Shown: positions 53,560-61,668 of the stretch, piece after piece
How positions within the stretch are numbered: the first letter of the stretch is position 1
Layout of the letters: the number at the start of each line of letters is the position of its first letter
From: Acidobacterium sp049965615
GTDB taxonomy: Bacteria; Acidobacteriota; Terriglobia; Terriglobales; Acidobacteriaceae
Length of the DNA: 64,000 nucleotides
Assembly: GCA_049965615.1 (NCBI GenBank)
Contig: JBMFWD010000001.1
Location: forward strand, 128,874-192,873
Direction of reading: 5' to 3'
Position numbers and translations under genes: made by a program
Notes under the pieces: generated by a model
The model's database searches: none
Told to the model about the DNA's origin: nothing
The model's input: the letters and a program-made list of their open reading frames with translations, nothing else

Positions 53560-53592
53560 CATCATGATGACCGCGATGATAGCATCATGATG
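53560..53592 (+). promoter_or_regulatory. Twin palindromic sites at the vapB start
   Basis: The palindrome CATCATGATG occurs twice, at 53560-53569 and 53583-53592, with 23 bp from start to start, about two helical turns. The second copy runs into the first base of the GTG start codon of the antitoxin gene. Likely autoregulatory operators of the VapBC module. Confidence 0.6.
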
Positions 53593-53837
53593 TGCGCACA
53601 ACCCTTTCCATTGACGACGATCTCGCCACCCTCCTCGATCAGGAGGTAAAAAGATCCGGAAAATCCTTCAAAAAAACCGTCAACCACCTCATTCGGATGG
53701 GCTTGATGGCCACCAGGCAGCCTGTTTCGAGGATGCCTTTTGTAGTGGTTCCCGACGATCTCGGAGTGCCGCTCGGAATCCGGCACAGCAAGGTGGAAGA
53801 GTTGCTCGACGAGGTTGAGGGCCCCCAGCACCGGTGA
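53592..53837 (+). CDS. VapB-like ribbon-helix-helix antitoxin
   Basis: 81-residue antitoxin: RHH N-terminus RTTLSIDDDLATLLDQEVKR with SFKKTVNHLIRMGL, then a toxin-binding tail (LGIRHSKVEELLDEVEG). The start is GTG 53592; there is no Shine-Dalgarno and the operator overlaps the codon, so a leaderless message is possible. Its TGA overlaps the vapC GTG by 4 nt. Confidence 0.88.
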   Translation: MRTTLSIDDDLATLLDQEVKRSGKSFKKTVNHLIRMGLMATRQPVSRMPFVVVPDDLGVPLGIRHSKVEELLDEVEGPQHR

Positions 53838-54262
53838 TCGTGATCGACGCGAACCTGCTGATCTATGCCTACGACCGCTCGACATCGCAGCATGAACGCG
53901 CGAAGGCATGGCTAGAGGAAGTCCTTTCCGGTTCGGACCCGGTCGGGATTCCCTGGCCGGTAATTTCCGCATTTGTCAGGGTCACCACTCATTCAAAGAT
54001 TTCAGCCCACCCCTGGCCGATGGAGCGGGCCGTCGCCGTAGTGGAGAGCTGGCTTGCGCTGCCACAGGTGTGGGCTTTGTCTCCGGCGGATCGCCACTGG
54101 GCCCTGCTGCGTCACTTGCTGATTGCGGGACAAGTGCGCGGCGCACTCGCCTCGGATGCGCACCTGGCGGCGATCACCATCGAACATGGCGGCGTACTCT
54201 ATACCGACGACGTGGATTTTGCGCGATTCCCCGGGTTACAGTGGGTAAATCCGCTAGGTTGA
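53834..54262 (+). CDS. VapC-like PIN-domain ribonuclease toxin
   Basis: 142-residue PIN-domain RNase. Acidic metal ligands are visible in VIVIDANLLIYAYDRST, SDAHLAAITIEHGG and YTDDVDFARFPGL. The second classical acid (usually in an SEF-type motif) is replaced: the sequence reads WPVISAFVRVTTHSKI, as in the TIGR00028-type PIN subgroup as I recall it. GTG start inside GTGA, coupled to vapB. Confidence 0.9.
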   Translation: MIVIDANLLIYAYDRSTSQHERAKAWLEEVLSGSDPVGIPWPVISAFVRVTTHSKISAHPWPMERAVAVVESWLALPQVWALSPADRHWALLRHLLIAGQVRGALASDAHLAAITIEHGGVLYTDDVDFARFPGLQWVNPLG

Positions 54263-54317
54263 GGCAGGGAAATCCGTATCGCGCTTGCCGAAAATTTGTC
54301 TCTAAACGGCTTTCCAC

Positions 54318-56012
54318 ATGTTCGAGAGCGTCACCCAACTCGACCAACACCGCTTCACGCCGAAACGCGCGACCACCCTTTTCCGCGGCCTCTTCGACCC
54401 CACCTTTGGCGACGACAACCACCACATCGCGCGCTGGCTCTTCCTCCGCGCGCTCGCCCTCATCTACTTCTCAGCCTTCTATTCCCTGCTCTTCCAGATT
54501 CGCGGCCTCATCGGCCCTCACGGCCTGCTGCCCGCCGGACAATACCTGCCGCGAGTCGCTCAGGCATTCGGCATCTTCCGCTTCTGGTACGCGCCTACCC
54601 TGCTGTGGCTTTCCGCCGGACCGCACATGCTCATGGGCCTCTGCTGGGCCGGCCTCGCGGCATCCGTGCTCGCCGTCTTCAACCTCTGGCCGCGGCTCAA
54701 CTTCCTCATCTGCTTTGTCTGCTATCTCTCCTTCATCGGCGCGGCCCAGGCCTTCGCCTCTTATCAGTCCGACGGCATGCTTCTCGCCGCGGGCTTCCTT
54801 GTCCTCTTCCTTGCACCGCGCGGCCTCGTTCCCGGCTGGGGACTTCGCTCCACGCCCATCCGCGCCGCCCGCCTGCTCCTGCTCTGGGAGTGGTTCCGCA
54901 TCTACTTCGAATCGGGCGTCGTCAAGCTAGGCAGCGGCGACCCCACATGGCGCAACTTCACCGCGATGTACCACTACTACCAGAACGGCCCCCTGCCCAC
55001 ATGGATCGGCTGGTACATCGAACACCTGCCCCACTGGTTCCAGAAAGCCACCGCCGGCGCCACGCTCGTCATGGAACTGGGCCTCATCTTCCTCGCCTTT
55101 CTGCCCCGCCGCTGGCGCATCGCCTGCTTCTGTCTGGTCACCTTGTGGCAGGCCGGCGTCATCCTCACCGCCAACTACGCCTTCCTCAACTATCTCGTGC
55201 TCGCCCTCGGCATTCTCCTGCTGGAAGACCGCACCCTCCTGCGCTTCGTCCCCGCTCGCTGGCGCAAGGGATTCGCCTCGCCGCAAGCCAAGCCGGAAAT
55301 CGAGCCGCAGAGCACACCAGAGGAAACCATCCAGCCGGAAGAACCAGAAACCCCGGCAACCAGCCCGCCGCGCGTGCGCACCCATCTGCGCACGCTGCGC
55401 CTCAGCGTCGTGGCCTTCACCCTCTGCTGGATCTCTTACGCCACCACGCTGCCCCTGCTCCAACTCTTCTGGAGCGGTGTCCCGCTGCCCGAGCAGCCCG
55501 TCTACGCGCTCGCGCCCTTCCGCATCGCCAACCGCTACGGCCTCTTCGCCGTCATGACGCCCGCCCGCTACCTCATCGAATTCCAGGGCTCAGACGACGG
55601 CACTCACTGGAAGCCTTACCCCTACCGCTACCAGCCGCAGAAGCTCCACCAGCCGCCCGGCATCTACGCGCCCTACCAGCCCCGCTTCGACTGGAACCTC
55701 TGGTTCGCCTCGCTCGGCGACTGGCGGCAGTACCCCTTCGTCCTCAACTGCGAAGCCCGACTCCTGCTGCAAAGCCCATCCGTGCTTCAGCTTTTCGCCG
55801 GCAATCCCTTCCCCAACGGGCCAAAGTACGTCCGCACCATCGTCTGGCAATACTGGTTCAGCACGCCGGAAGAAAAGCGCACCCAGGGCCTCTGGTGGAC
55901 GCGCAAACCGCTCGGCTACTACGCACCACCCCTCGAATTAACCCCCGACGGCCACGTCGCGCTCTTTCAAACCGACATCACGCCATCCACACCCGACAAT
56001 CAACAACCCTAA
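54318..56012 (+). CDS. Lipase maturation factor (LMF1)-like membrane protein
   Basis: 564-residue multi-spanning membrane protein. Seen: HHIARWLFLRALALIYFSAF with GPHGLLPAGQYL, FLAPRGLVPGWG, then LLLWEWFRIYFESGVVKLGS with GDPTWRNFTAMYHYY. The C-terminal soluble domain (IANRYGLFAVMTPARYLIEF, then GSDDGTHWKPYPYRYQP) and NPFPNGPKYVRTIVWQYWFS are typical of the LMF1/LMF2 family, which in animals helps lipases fold in the ER. The bacterial role is unknown. A Pro/Glu linker near residues 325-355 separates the two parts. Confidence 0.88.
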   Translation: MFESVTQLDQHRFTPKRATTLFRGLFDPTFGDDNHHIARWLFLRALALIYFSAFYSLLFQIRGLIGPHGLLPAGQYLPRVAQAFGIFRFWYAPTLLWLSAGPHMLMGLCWAGLAASVLAVFNLWPRLNFLICFVCYLSFIGAAQAFASYQSDGMLLAAGFLVLFLAPRGLVPGWGLRSTPIRAARLLLLWEWFRIYFESGVVKLGSGDPTWRNFTAMYHYYQNGPLPTWIGWYIEHLPHWFQKATAGATLVMELGLIFLAFLPRRWRIACFCLVTLWQAGVILTANYAFLNYLVLALGILLLEDRTLLRFVPARWRKGFASPQAKPEIEPQSTPEETIQPEEPETPATSPPRVRTHLRTLRLSVVAFTLCWISYATTLPLLQLFWSGVPLPEQPVYALAPFRIANRYGLFAVMTPARYLIEFQGSDDGTHWKPYPYRYQPQKLHQPPGIYAPYQPRFDWNLWFASLGDWRQYPFVLNCEARLLLQSPSVLQLFAGNPFPNGPKYVRTIVWQYWFSTPEEKRTQGLWWTRKPLGYYAPPLELTPDGHVALFQTDITPSTPDNQQP

Positions 56013-56059
56013 TCGCCCCTCCCACACCCACGTCGTAAAATAAGATCTGAGTGAGGACT

Positions 56060-56335
56060 ATGGCACACACAGTATTTTGCGTACGTCACAAGCAGGAAAT
56101 GGAAGGCCTCGACGAGCCTCCCTTCGACACGGACTTCGGACAGAAGATCTACAACAGCGTCTCCAGGAAGGCATGGCTCGAATGGGTCGAGCATCAGAAG
56201 ATGCTGCTCAATGAATACCGCCTGCAGCCCTGGACACCCCAGGCTCAGGAATTCCTCGTCGAGCAGATGAATCAGTTCTTCTTCGGCGAAGGCGCAGCCT
56301 TACCCAAGGAATACGTTCCACCCTCGTCACACTAG
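56060..56335 (+). CDS. yggX: Fe(2+)-trafficking protein YggX
   Basis: 91-residue protein that protects iron-sulfur clusters and is linked to Fe(II) trafficking. Signature: TVFCVRHKQEMEGLDEPPF (the conserved Cys followed by K-x-E-x-E-G-L), GQKIYNSVSRKAWLEWVEHQ and MLLNEYRLQPWTPQAQEF. ATG at 56060 is chosen; GAGG lies a few nt upstream. Confidence 0.93.
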   Translation: MAHTVFCVRHKQEMEGLDEPPFDTDFGQKIYNSVSRKAWLEWVEHQKMLLNEYRLQPWTPQAQEFLVEQMNQFFFGEGAALPKEYVPPSSH

Positions 56336-56365
56336 CGACAAAGCACCCGGATAGGTCCCGGGTTG

Positions 56366-56401
56366 CCCCATTCATGCGCGCTCTTCAGCGCATGAATGGG
56401 G
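56366..56401. repeat. Palindromic repeat A, copy 4
   Basis: CCCCATTCATGCGC (56366-56379) pairs with GCGCATGAATGGGG (56388-56401) around an 8-nt loop. Same outer stem as the other copies, with a different inner stem. Confidence 0.8.
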
Positions 56402-56504
56402 TCCGGGAAACGCGAGTCGACGAATTCAAAATCCAAGCGGAACATCTCCGAGCTTTAGGACATTGTTCCCCCTGGATGGCAACGAAAACGCCGGTACCTC
56501 GAAC

Positions 56505-56535
56505 GCTGTCATTCAGAGCGAAGCGAAGAATCCCG
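56505..56535 (+). repeat. Repeat B-like element, copy 4
   Basis: GCTGTCATTCAGAGCGAAGC, then GAAGAATCCCG; near-identical to 29409-29441. It lies between type A palindromes at 56366 and 56655. Confidence 0.7.
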
Positions 56536-56559
56536 ACATTCCTTCGACAGAAATCGCTC

Positions 56560-57390
56560 TCAAAAGTTTCTCCCGGAACGCCCCGATCTCCCGCGCGGAA
56601 GCGCTGGACCCAATCCATCCCAGGCATCCACGGTGACAAACTTCCAACCGTGTGCCCCGTTCAAGCCAGCTTTTGGCTTGAGTGGGGTCGGGACCGCATC
56701 CTGCGCCAGCAGCATCTCCACTGCGAGCACGGTGCGGCTGCGGTCGGCTCCCATCGTCAGGTGCCCGCCATCGTGCAGCAGCACATTCGATCCCGCACCG
56801 CGCTTCTCATTGCGCGCGATCCCCGTCTTCACAATCCCATGCACTTCCTCGGCTGACTTCCGCGCCCAGTCATAGCCGGTCACATTCCACGTCACCGGAA
56901 CCATCCCCAGCTCTCGCGCCGTCCGCAGCACATCCGGACGCCTGCCCCCGAACGGCGGGCGAAAATACCGCACCGGCTCGCCCAGCGTGTCTTCCAGGAT
57001 CGCCTTGCACCCCGCCAGCTCCTCGCGCACACGCCGCCCAGAGGCCCGCGCCAGCAGCGGATGCGTCAACGTATGGTTCCCCACCACGTGCCCGGCCTCG
57101 CGCACACGCCGCGCCAGCGCAGGACTCTGCCGCACATACTGCCCCACCATGAAAAATGTCGCCCGCACATCATGCTTCGCCAATACGTCCAGCAGCTCAC
57201 CCGTGCAGGCGTCGTTCGGGCCATCGTCAAAGGTCAGGGCAATCTCGCGCGGATCATCTCCGCCCCGCATCGTCCAGCCGAAGATCTGCGACTCCGGCCA
57301 CAGCGCCGCGTACATCAATCCACCAGCCGCCAGCCCCGCCACGCCCGTCGCTGCCAGGGCCGTCGCCAGAATACTCATGCCGTTTGCCAT
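56560..57390 (-). CDS. Polysaccharide deacetylase (NodB homology, CE4), with repeat insertion
   Basis: Metal-dependent deacetylase of N-acetylated glycans, probably at the envelope. 276 residues with an N-terminal membrane segment (ILATALAATGVAGLAAGGLM). CE4 motifs: ALTFDDGPNDACT (catalytic base and metal Asp), HVVGNHTLTHPLL (metal His), YFRPPFGGRRPD, VTWNVTGYDW and NVLLHDGG. Near the C-terminus, between TVLAVEMLLAQDA and GWKFVTVDAWDG, the insert VPTPLKPKAGLNGAHG is encoded by palindromic repeat A copy 5. Start ATG 57390; 57378 is an alternative. HtrA lies immediately upstream. Confidence 0.92.
   Translation of the reverse strand: MANGMSILATALAATGVAGLAAGGLMYAALWPESQIFGWTMRGGDDPREIALTFDDGPNDACTGELLDVLAKHDVRATFFMVGQYVRQSPALARRVREAGHVVGNHTLTHPLLARASGRRVREELAGCKAILEDTLGEPVRYFRPPFGGRRPDVLRTARELGMVPVTWNVTGYDWARKSAEEVHGIVKTGIARNEKRGAGSNVLLHDGGHLTMGADRSRTVLAVEMLLAQDAVPTPLKPKAGLNGAHGWKFVTVDAWDGLGPALPRGRSGRSGRNF
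56655..56687. repeat. Palindromic repeat A, copy 5 (inside a coding sequence)
   Basis: CCCCGTTCAAGCC (56655-56667) pairs with GGCTTGAGTGGGG (56675-56687) around a 7-nt loop. It is translated in frame as part of the deacetylase C-terminus. Confidence 0.85.
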
Positions 57391-57402
57391 CGTGCAGATG
57401 CT

Positions 57403-58638
57403 CTATTTCCCGTCAAACACGTGGTACATCGCAGCATGCACCGCGCTGTCACCCGGCAACCGATTCGCCGCCGTCATATCCGGGCCATTTTTCCCGGCCA
57501 CGCCCAGCTTCACGTGCAGCACCAGCTTGCGCTGGCCCCGGTACACCGTGATCGGAATCACCTCTCCCGGTCGCAATCCATCCATAATGTCGGACATGTC
57601 CCGCTGATTCGTCACGGGCTGGCCATCCATCGAAACAATCAGGTCGCCGCCAATATAAATCTGCTGGTTGCCAAGATAGGCAATCTGGTTTCCGCCCTTC
57701 ATGCCCGCCAGTGCCGCCGGCCCGCCCGGCATTACACGTTCCACCAGCAGTCCATAGTTCGCCGCCAGATTCATCTGCTGCGCCAGGTAGGGCCCTATCG
57801 GCAGCGTCTCAATGCCCAGGGTCGGCCGCATCGCGTGACCGTACTTCTTCAGGTCCAGCAGCACCGCCTTCGCCGTATCAATCGGAATCGCAAACCCAAT
57901 GCCCGCGCTCTGCTCCACCTGCACCTGGTTGTTCGGGTTCGTCGCAATCATCGAGTTGATCCCGATCACTTCCCCCTGCGAATTCAACAGAGGTCCCCCC
58001 GAGTTGCCCGGGTTGATCGCCGCATCCGTCTGAATGGCATTCTGGATCAGCACGCCCGTCGGCCCGCGCACCGACCGAACCGCGCTGATAATGCCCGACG
58101 TCATCGTTCCGTTCAACCCAAAGGGATTTCCGATCGCATAAACACTTTGCCCCACCTGCAGATTCCGAGAGCTCGCCAGCGTCGCCGGATGCAGATTCGG
58201 CGCATTGATTTTAAGCAGCGCCAGATCGTGATCCCGATCCCCGCCCACCAGCTGAGCCTTGTATCGGCGCCCATCCGAGGTCTGCACTTCAATATTCTGA
58301 GCACCGGCGATCACGTGGTAATTCGTCAGAATGTACCCCGCCTTGTCCAGAATGAATCCCGAGCCCTGCCCCTGCTGCGGCACCAGCCCATAAAAAAAAT
58401 CCATCTTTACCGACGTCGAAGTAACATTCACCACCGAAGGAAGCACCCGCTTGTACACATCGATGCTGTTCTGCTCTTCCGGCAGATACTTCGGCTGCGT
58501 GTTCACCACGTTCAGCGTTAACTGCGAGGGATCAGGCTTGGCAAAAACACCAAAATCCCCATTCGAGCCGAGGTGAGAAAGAACAAACCAGAAGCCGCCC
58601 ACCATGAGCAGCACCAATGCAATTGGACGAAGTTTCAT
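57403..58638 (-). CDS. HtrA/DegP-type trypsin-like serine protease with one PDZ domain
   Basis: Periplasmic quality-control protease, 411 residues from ATG 58638 (AAGGAT 6 nt upstream); a longer frame to 58698 lacks a ribosome site. N-terminal membrane anchor (LRPIALVLLMVGGFWFVLSH). Catalytic triad: His in ILTNYHVIAGA, Asp in GDRDHDLALLKI, Ser in INPGNSGGPLLNSQGEVIGI. One C-terminal PDZ domain (from LGIETLPIGPYLAQQ to VYRGQRKLVLHVKLG). The DegS/HhoA-like layout suggests a membrane-tethered sensor or protease. Confidence 0.94.
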   Translation of the reverse strand: MKLRPIALVLLMVGGFWFVLSHLGSNGDFGVFAKPDPSQLTLNVVNTQPKYLPEEQNSIDVYKRVLPSVVNVTSTSVKMDFFYGLVPQQGQGSGFILDKAGYILTNYHVIAGAQNIEVQTSDGRRYKAQLVGGDRDHDLALLKINAPNLHPATLASSRNLQVGQSVYAIGNPFGLNGTMTSGIISAVRSVRGPTGVLIQNAIQTDAAINPGNSGGPLLNSQGEVIGINSMIATNPNNQVQVEQSAGIGFAIPIDTAKAVLLDLKKYGHAMRPTLGIETLPIGPYLAQQMNLAANYGLLVERVMPGGPAALAGMKGGNQIAYLGNQQIYIGGDLIVSMDGQPVTNQRDMSDIMDGLRPGEVIPITVYRGQRKLVLHVKLGVAGKNGPDMTAANRLPGDSAVHAAMYHVFDGK

Positions 58639-58705
58639 GCGTATCCTTACCCAGAATGCCGGCAAGAGCCACGTACGCCACCGGCTAAAATGCGCCATTT
58701 TCAGT

Positions 58706-58717
58706 CTAACGCGTTAG
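58706..58717. promoter_or_regulatory. 12-bp palindrome between coaE and the HtrA gene
   Basis: CTAACGCGTTAG overlaps the coaE stop codon and lies 68 bp before the HtrA start. Possibly a regulator site; too short for a firm claim. Confidence 0.25.
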
Positions 58718-59391
58718 TTACGATGCAATTTCGACGCCGCGCGTAACTGCGCCGCAATCCTCGCCACCTGCGCCCGCGTCGCATCCACCGTTCCCGAGTT
58801 ATCAATCACCGCGTCGCACAGCGGAATCTTCTCCGCATCCGGAATCTGCCGCGCCAGCCGCGCACGCGCATCCCGCTCCACCTCGTCCGCGCGCGCCTGC
58901 GAGTGCCCCGGCTCACCGGCAAGAACCCGGCGCACGTACCGCGCAATCTTCCCCTCATCGGGAGCCGTCACCAGCAGCACCCGGTCAAACCGGTCCCGCC
59001 ACCCCGGCACGCTTGCATCCTCCCCGCGGCTCGCCTCAAAAATCAGCGCCGACTCCACCATCGCCACCGCATCCGCATCGCCCGCGAAAATCTCCCCCAT
59101 CCACGCCTCCTGCGCGGCAATCACCGGCGGATGCACCAGAGCATTCAACTCCTGCAACCGACCCTGCCGAAAAGCCATCTCCGCCAGCCGCCCGCGATCC
59201 AGCCGCCCATCCGCCTGCACCACCTCCGGCCCAAAATACTCCACAATCGCGCGATACACGCTCTCGCCCGGCTCCATCAGCGCGCGCCCCACCGCGTCCG
59301 CCTCAATCACCGGAATCCCCAGCTCCCGAAACATCCCGGCAACCGTCGATTTGCCGCTCCCGATCCCACCCGTCAATCCCACTCGCAACAA
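58714..59391 (-). CDS. coaE: Dephospho-CoA kinase
   Basis: Last step of coenzyme A synthesis. About 225 residues, starting at one of two adjacent TTG codons (59391 or 59388), with GGGAG about 9 nt upstream. A longer frame to 59532 overlaps the divergent Trm112-like gene. P-loop VGLTGGIGSGKSTVAGMF, then GIPVIEADAVGRALMEPG, the CoA-binding NALVHPPVIAAQEAW and the lid ARLARQIPDAEKIPLCDAVI. HtrA follows in the same direction. Confidence 0.94.
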   Translation of the reverse strand: MLRVGLTGGIGSGKSTVAGMFRELGIPVIEADAVGRALMEPGESVYRAIVEYFGPEVVQADGRLDRGRLAEMAFRQGRLQELNALVHPPVIAAQEAWMGEIFAGDADAVAMVESALIFEASRGEDASVPGWRDRFDRVLLVTAPDEGKIARYVRRVLAGEPGHSQARADEVERDARARLARQIPDAEKIPLCDAVIDNSGTVDATRAQVARIAAQLRAASKLHRN

Positions 59392-59428
59392 ATCGCTCTC
59401 TCCCGCTCCGCACCAGTAAACTGGAACC

Positions 59429-59602
59429 ATGCACGCCGCTCCCAGTATCGCGCGAATGCTCGACACGATTGTATGTCCTGCATGTCGCGGCAGGCTCGCC
59501 ATCGGCCCGGAGCAAACCTCCATCATCTGCATAGCCTGCGCCCGCCGCTATACCCTGCACGACGGCATCCCCGTCCTCATCGCCGAACGCGCCTCTTCTT
59601 AA
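59429..59602 (+). CDS. Trm112/YcaR-like zinc-ribbon protein, 57 aa
   Basis: A short gene with two Cys pairs: MLDTIVCPACRGRLAIGPEQ, SIICIACARRYTLHDGIPVL. The sequence around DGIPVL is the hallmark of the Trm112/UPF0434 family, partners of methyltransferases. Start ATG 59429, or ATG 59456 nine codons later, which is closer to the usual family length. Divergent from coaE with only 37 bp between start codons. Confidence 0.8.
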   Translation: MHAAPSIARMLDTIVCPACRGRLAIGPEQTSIICIACARRYTLHDGIPVLIAERASS

Positions 59603-59724
59603 ATGCACCGTCGCAAACGGTGCAAACATGGTCTTTTATATGGTCAAGGCGTAATGCCAACTTCATCTCCCTGTCAGCAACACTCACACCCTGTATGGTG
59701 TCTAATGAGCCAGAGGACAAGACC

Positions 59725-59970
59725 ATGAACCTACGGCCCGATCAAGTCGAGAAGTTCTCCGCCGCCGAGCTCACCAACCTGCGCACGGACCTGCTCCGCG
59801 CAGGCATTGACAGCCGCCAGGCCGCCGAAATCCTCACCTCGTTCCTCATGGGCCGCGGCTACGGTGTCGACTCACAGAGGGTCATGGACGCCGCCCTGCA
59901 CATCGAGAGAATGACCTGCAATGCAGACTGCATGCAGGCCGAGCTCGAACGTGTCGCCATGGTCATGTAG
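59725..59970 (+). CDS. Hypothetical protein, 81 aa
   Basis: Small soluble helical protein beginning MNLRPDQVEKFSAAELTNLR. It contains a helix-turn-helix-like stretch (RAGIDSRQAAEILTSFLMGR) and two close cysteines (MTCNADCMQAELE). GAGGA lies 8 nt before the ATG. Not recognised; the pattern could fit a small regulator or a metal-binding protein. Confidence 0.65.
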   Translation: MNLRPDQVEKFSAAELTNLRTDLLRAGIDSRQAAEILTSFLMGRGYGVDSQRVMDAALHIERMTCNADCMQAELERVAMVM

Positions 59971-60096
59971 CAAACCCCTGGGCGCAGCGCCCCAGCCGCA
60001 TAACCCGCTAAAGCAGTCGAGCCTTGAGGGATACGTGTCTTTAGTACCGTTTCCCTCCAGGCCCCATTCGGGTAAACCTGAAGCGCGAACCCTCTT

Positions 60097-61668
60097 ATGC
60101 TCTTCAAAGCGCTCAGCGCCGCCGTCTATGGCATCGACGCCAACATCATCGACGTCGAAGTCGACTTCTCCGGCATCAAGTCTCTGGAGCCGAGCTTCCA
60201 CACCGTCGGCCTTCCCGATGCCGCCGTGCGCGAAAGCCGCGACCGCGTGCGCGCCGCCATCAAAAACTCCGGCTTCGACATTCCACCCACCACCATCGTC
60301 ATCAATCTCGCTCCCGCCGACATCAAAAAGGAAGGCTCCGGCTTCGACCTCCCCATGGCCATCGGCATCCTCGGCGCCTACGGCGCGCTGCAAATTCAGG
60401 ACCTCAGCCAGTTCCTCCTCCTCGGCGAACTCGGCCTCGACGGCTCCCTCCGTCCCGTCCCCGGAATGCTCCCCGTTGCCGTCGCCGCCCGCGAGCGCGG
60501 CATCCAAAACCTCATCATTCCAAAGGCCAACGCCTCTGAGGCGGCCGTCGTCGACGGCGTCTCCGTCTACCCCGTGGAAACCCTCAACCAGGCCCGCGAG
60601 CTCCTCAACGCAGCCGGCAACGGCGGCATTCATACCCCCGCCTTCAAAATCGAAGCCGAGCAGGTGCTCTCCGACGAGCAATACCACGGCCCCGACTTCG
60701 CCGACGTCCGCGGCCAGCAGGCCGCCAAACGCGCCCTCGAAGTCGCCGCCGCCGGAGGCCACAACATCCTCATGATCGGCCCGCCCGGCTCCGGCAAAAC
60801 CATGCTCGCCAAGCGGCTGCCCTCCATCCTCGCCCCGCTCAGCTTCGACGAAGCCCTCGAAACCACCAAGATCCACTCCGTCGCCGGCATCCTCGACACC
60901 GAAACCGGCCTCGTCACCCATCGCCCCTTCCGCTCGCCCCACCACACCATCTCCGATGCCGGCCTCATCGGCGGCGGCGCCATTCCCCGCCCCGGCGAAG
61001 TCTCCCTCGCTCACAACGGCGTGCTCTTTTTAGACGAACTCCCCGAATTCCCCCGCAACGTCCTCGAAGTCATGCGCCAGCCCCTCGAAGACCGCAACGT
61101 CGTCATCGCCCGCGCATCCATGTCCCTCAGCTTTCCCGCCGCATTCATGCTCGCCGCCGCCATGAACCCCTGCCCCTGCGGCTACTTCAACGATCGCTCC
61201 CGCGAGTGCCACTGCACCCCGCCACTCATCCAGCGCTACGTCGCCAAGGTCTCCGGGCCGCTCCTCGACCGCATCGACATTCACATCGAAGTCCCCGCCG
61301 TCCAGTACCGCGAACTCCGCTCCGGCACCGCCAGTGAAAACTCCGCCACCATCCGCCAGCGCGTCCTCCAGGCCCGCAAGGCCCAGGCTGAACGCTTCGC
61401 CCACGAGGCAAAAAGCAGCAAATCCCGCACCTACTCCAACGCACAAATGACCACCCGCCAGATTCGCCGGCACTGCGAACTCAGCCCCGACGCCGAACGC
61501 CTCCTCGAACGCGCCATGCAGCAGCAGGGCCTCACCGCCCGCGCTCACGACCGCATCCTCAAGGTCGCCCGAACCATTGCCGATCTAGCCGGAGAAGCTT
61601 CCGTCTCCGTTCCCCACATCGCCGAAGCCATCCAGTACCGCACGCTCGACCGCAGCTACTGGAATTGA
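60097..61668 (+). CDS. comM: YifB/ComM-family Mg-chelatase-like AAA+ helicase
   Basis: AAA+ ATPase; ComM is a hexameric branch-migration helicase that promotes integration of DNA in natural transformation. 523 residues. N-terminal LonC-like domain (FHTVGLPDAAVRESRDRVRA, then GSGFDLPMAIGILGAYG). Walker A IGPPGSGKTMLAKRLPSIL, RPFRSPHHTISDAGLIGGG, Walker B GVLFLDELPEFPRNVLEVM. Zinc-like Cys pair NPCPCGYFND with ECHC, and C-terminal ISxAI-like region VSVPHIAEAIQYRTLDRSYW. Not embedded in a competence operon here. Confidence 0.94.
   Translation: MLFKALSAAVYGIDANIIDVEVDFSGIKSLEPSFHTVGLPDAAVRESRDRVRAAIKNSGFDIPPTTIVINLAPADIKKEGSGFDLPMAIGILGAYGALQIQDLSQFLLLGELGLDGSLRPVPGMLPVAVAARERGIQNLIIPKANASEAAVVDGVSVYPVETLNQARELLNAAGNGGIHTPAFKIEAEQVLSDEQYHGPDFADVRGQQAAKRALEVAAAGGHNILMIGPPGSGKTMLAKRLPSILAPLSFDEALETTKIHSVAGILDTETGLVTHRPFRSPHHTISDAGLIGGGAIPRPGEVSLAHNGVLFLDELPEFPRNVLEVMRQPLEDRNVVIARASMSLSFPAAFMLAAAMNPCPCGYFNDRSRECHCTPPLIQRYVAKVSGPLLDRIDIHIEVPAVQYRELRSGTASENSATIRQRVLQARKAQAERFAHEAKSSKSRTYSNAQMTTRQIRRHCELSPDAERLLERAMQQQGLTARAHDRILKVARTIADLAGEASVSVPHIAEAIQYRTLDRSYWN

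Noticed and set aside
53834..54262. VapC as inactive because the SEF-type acid is missing
   Set aside because: The sequence fits the PIN subgroup that normally reads S-A-F-x-R-[VI] there; the other acids are intact, so activity is plausible.
56374..56856. 160-codon plus-strand frame over the deacetylase 3' end
   Set aside because: Covers repeats A4, B4 and A5; no start signal; the opposite strand encodes clear CE4 motifs.
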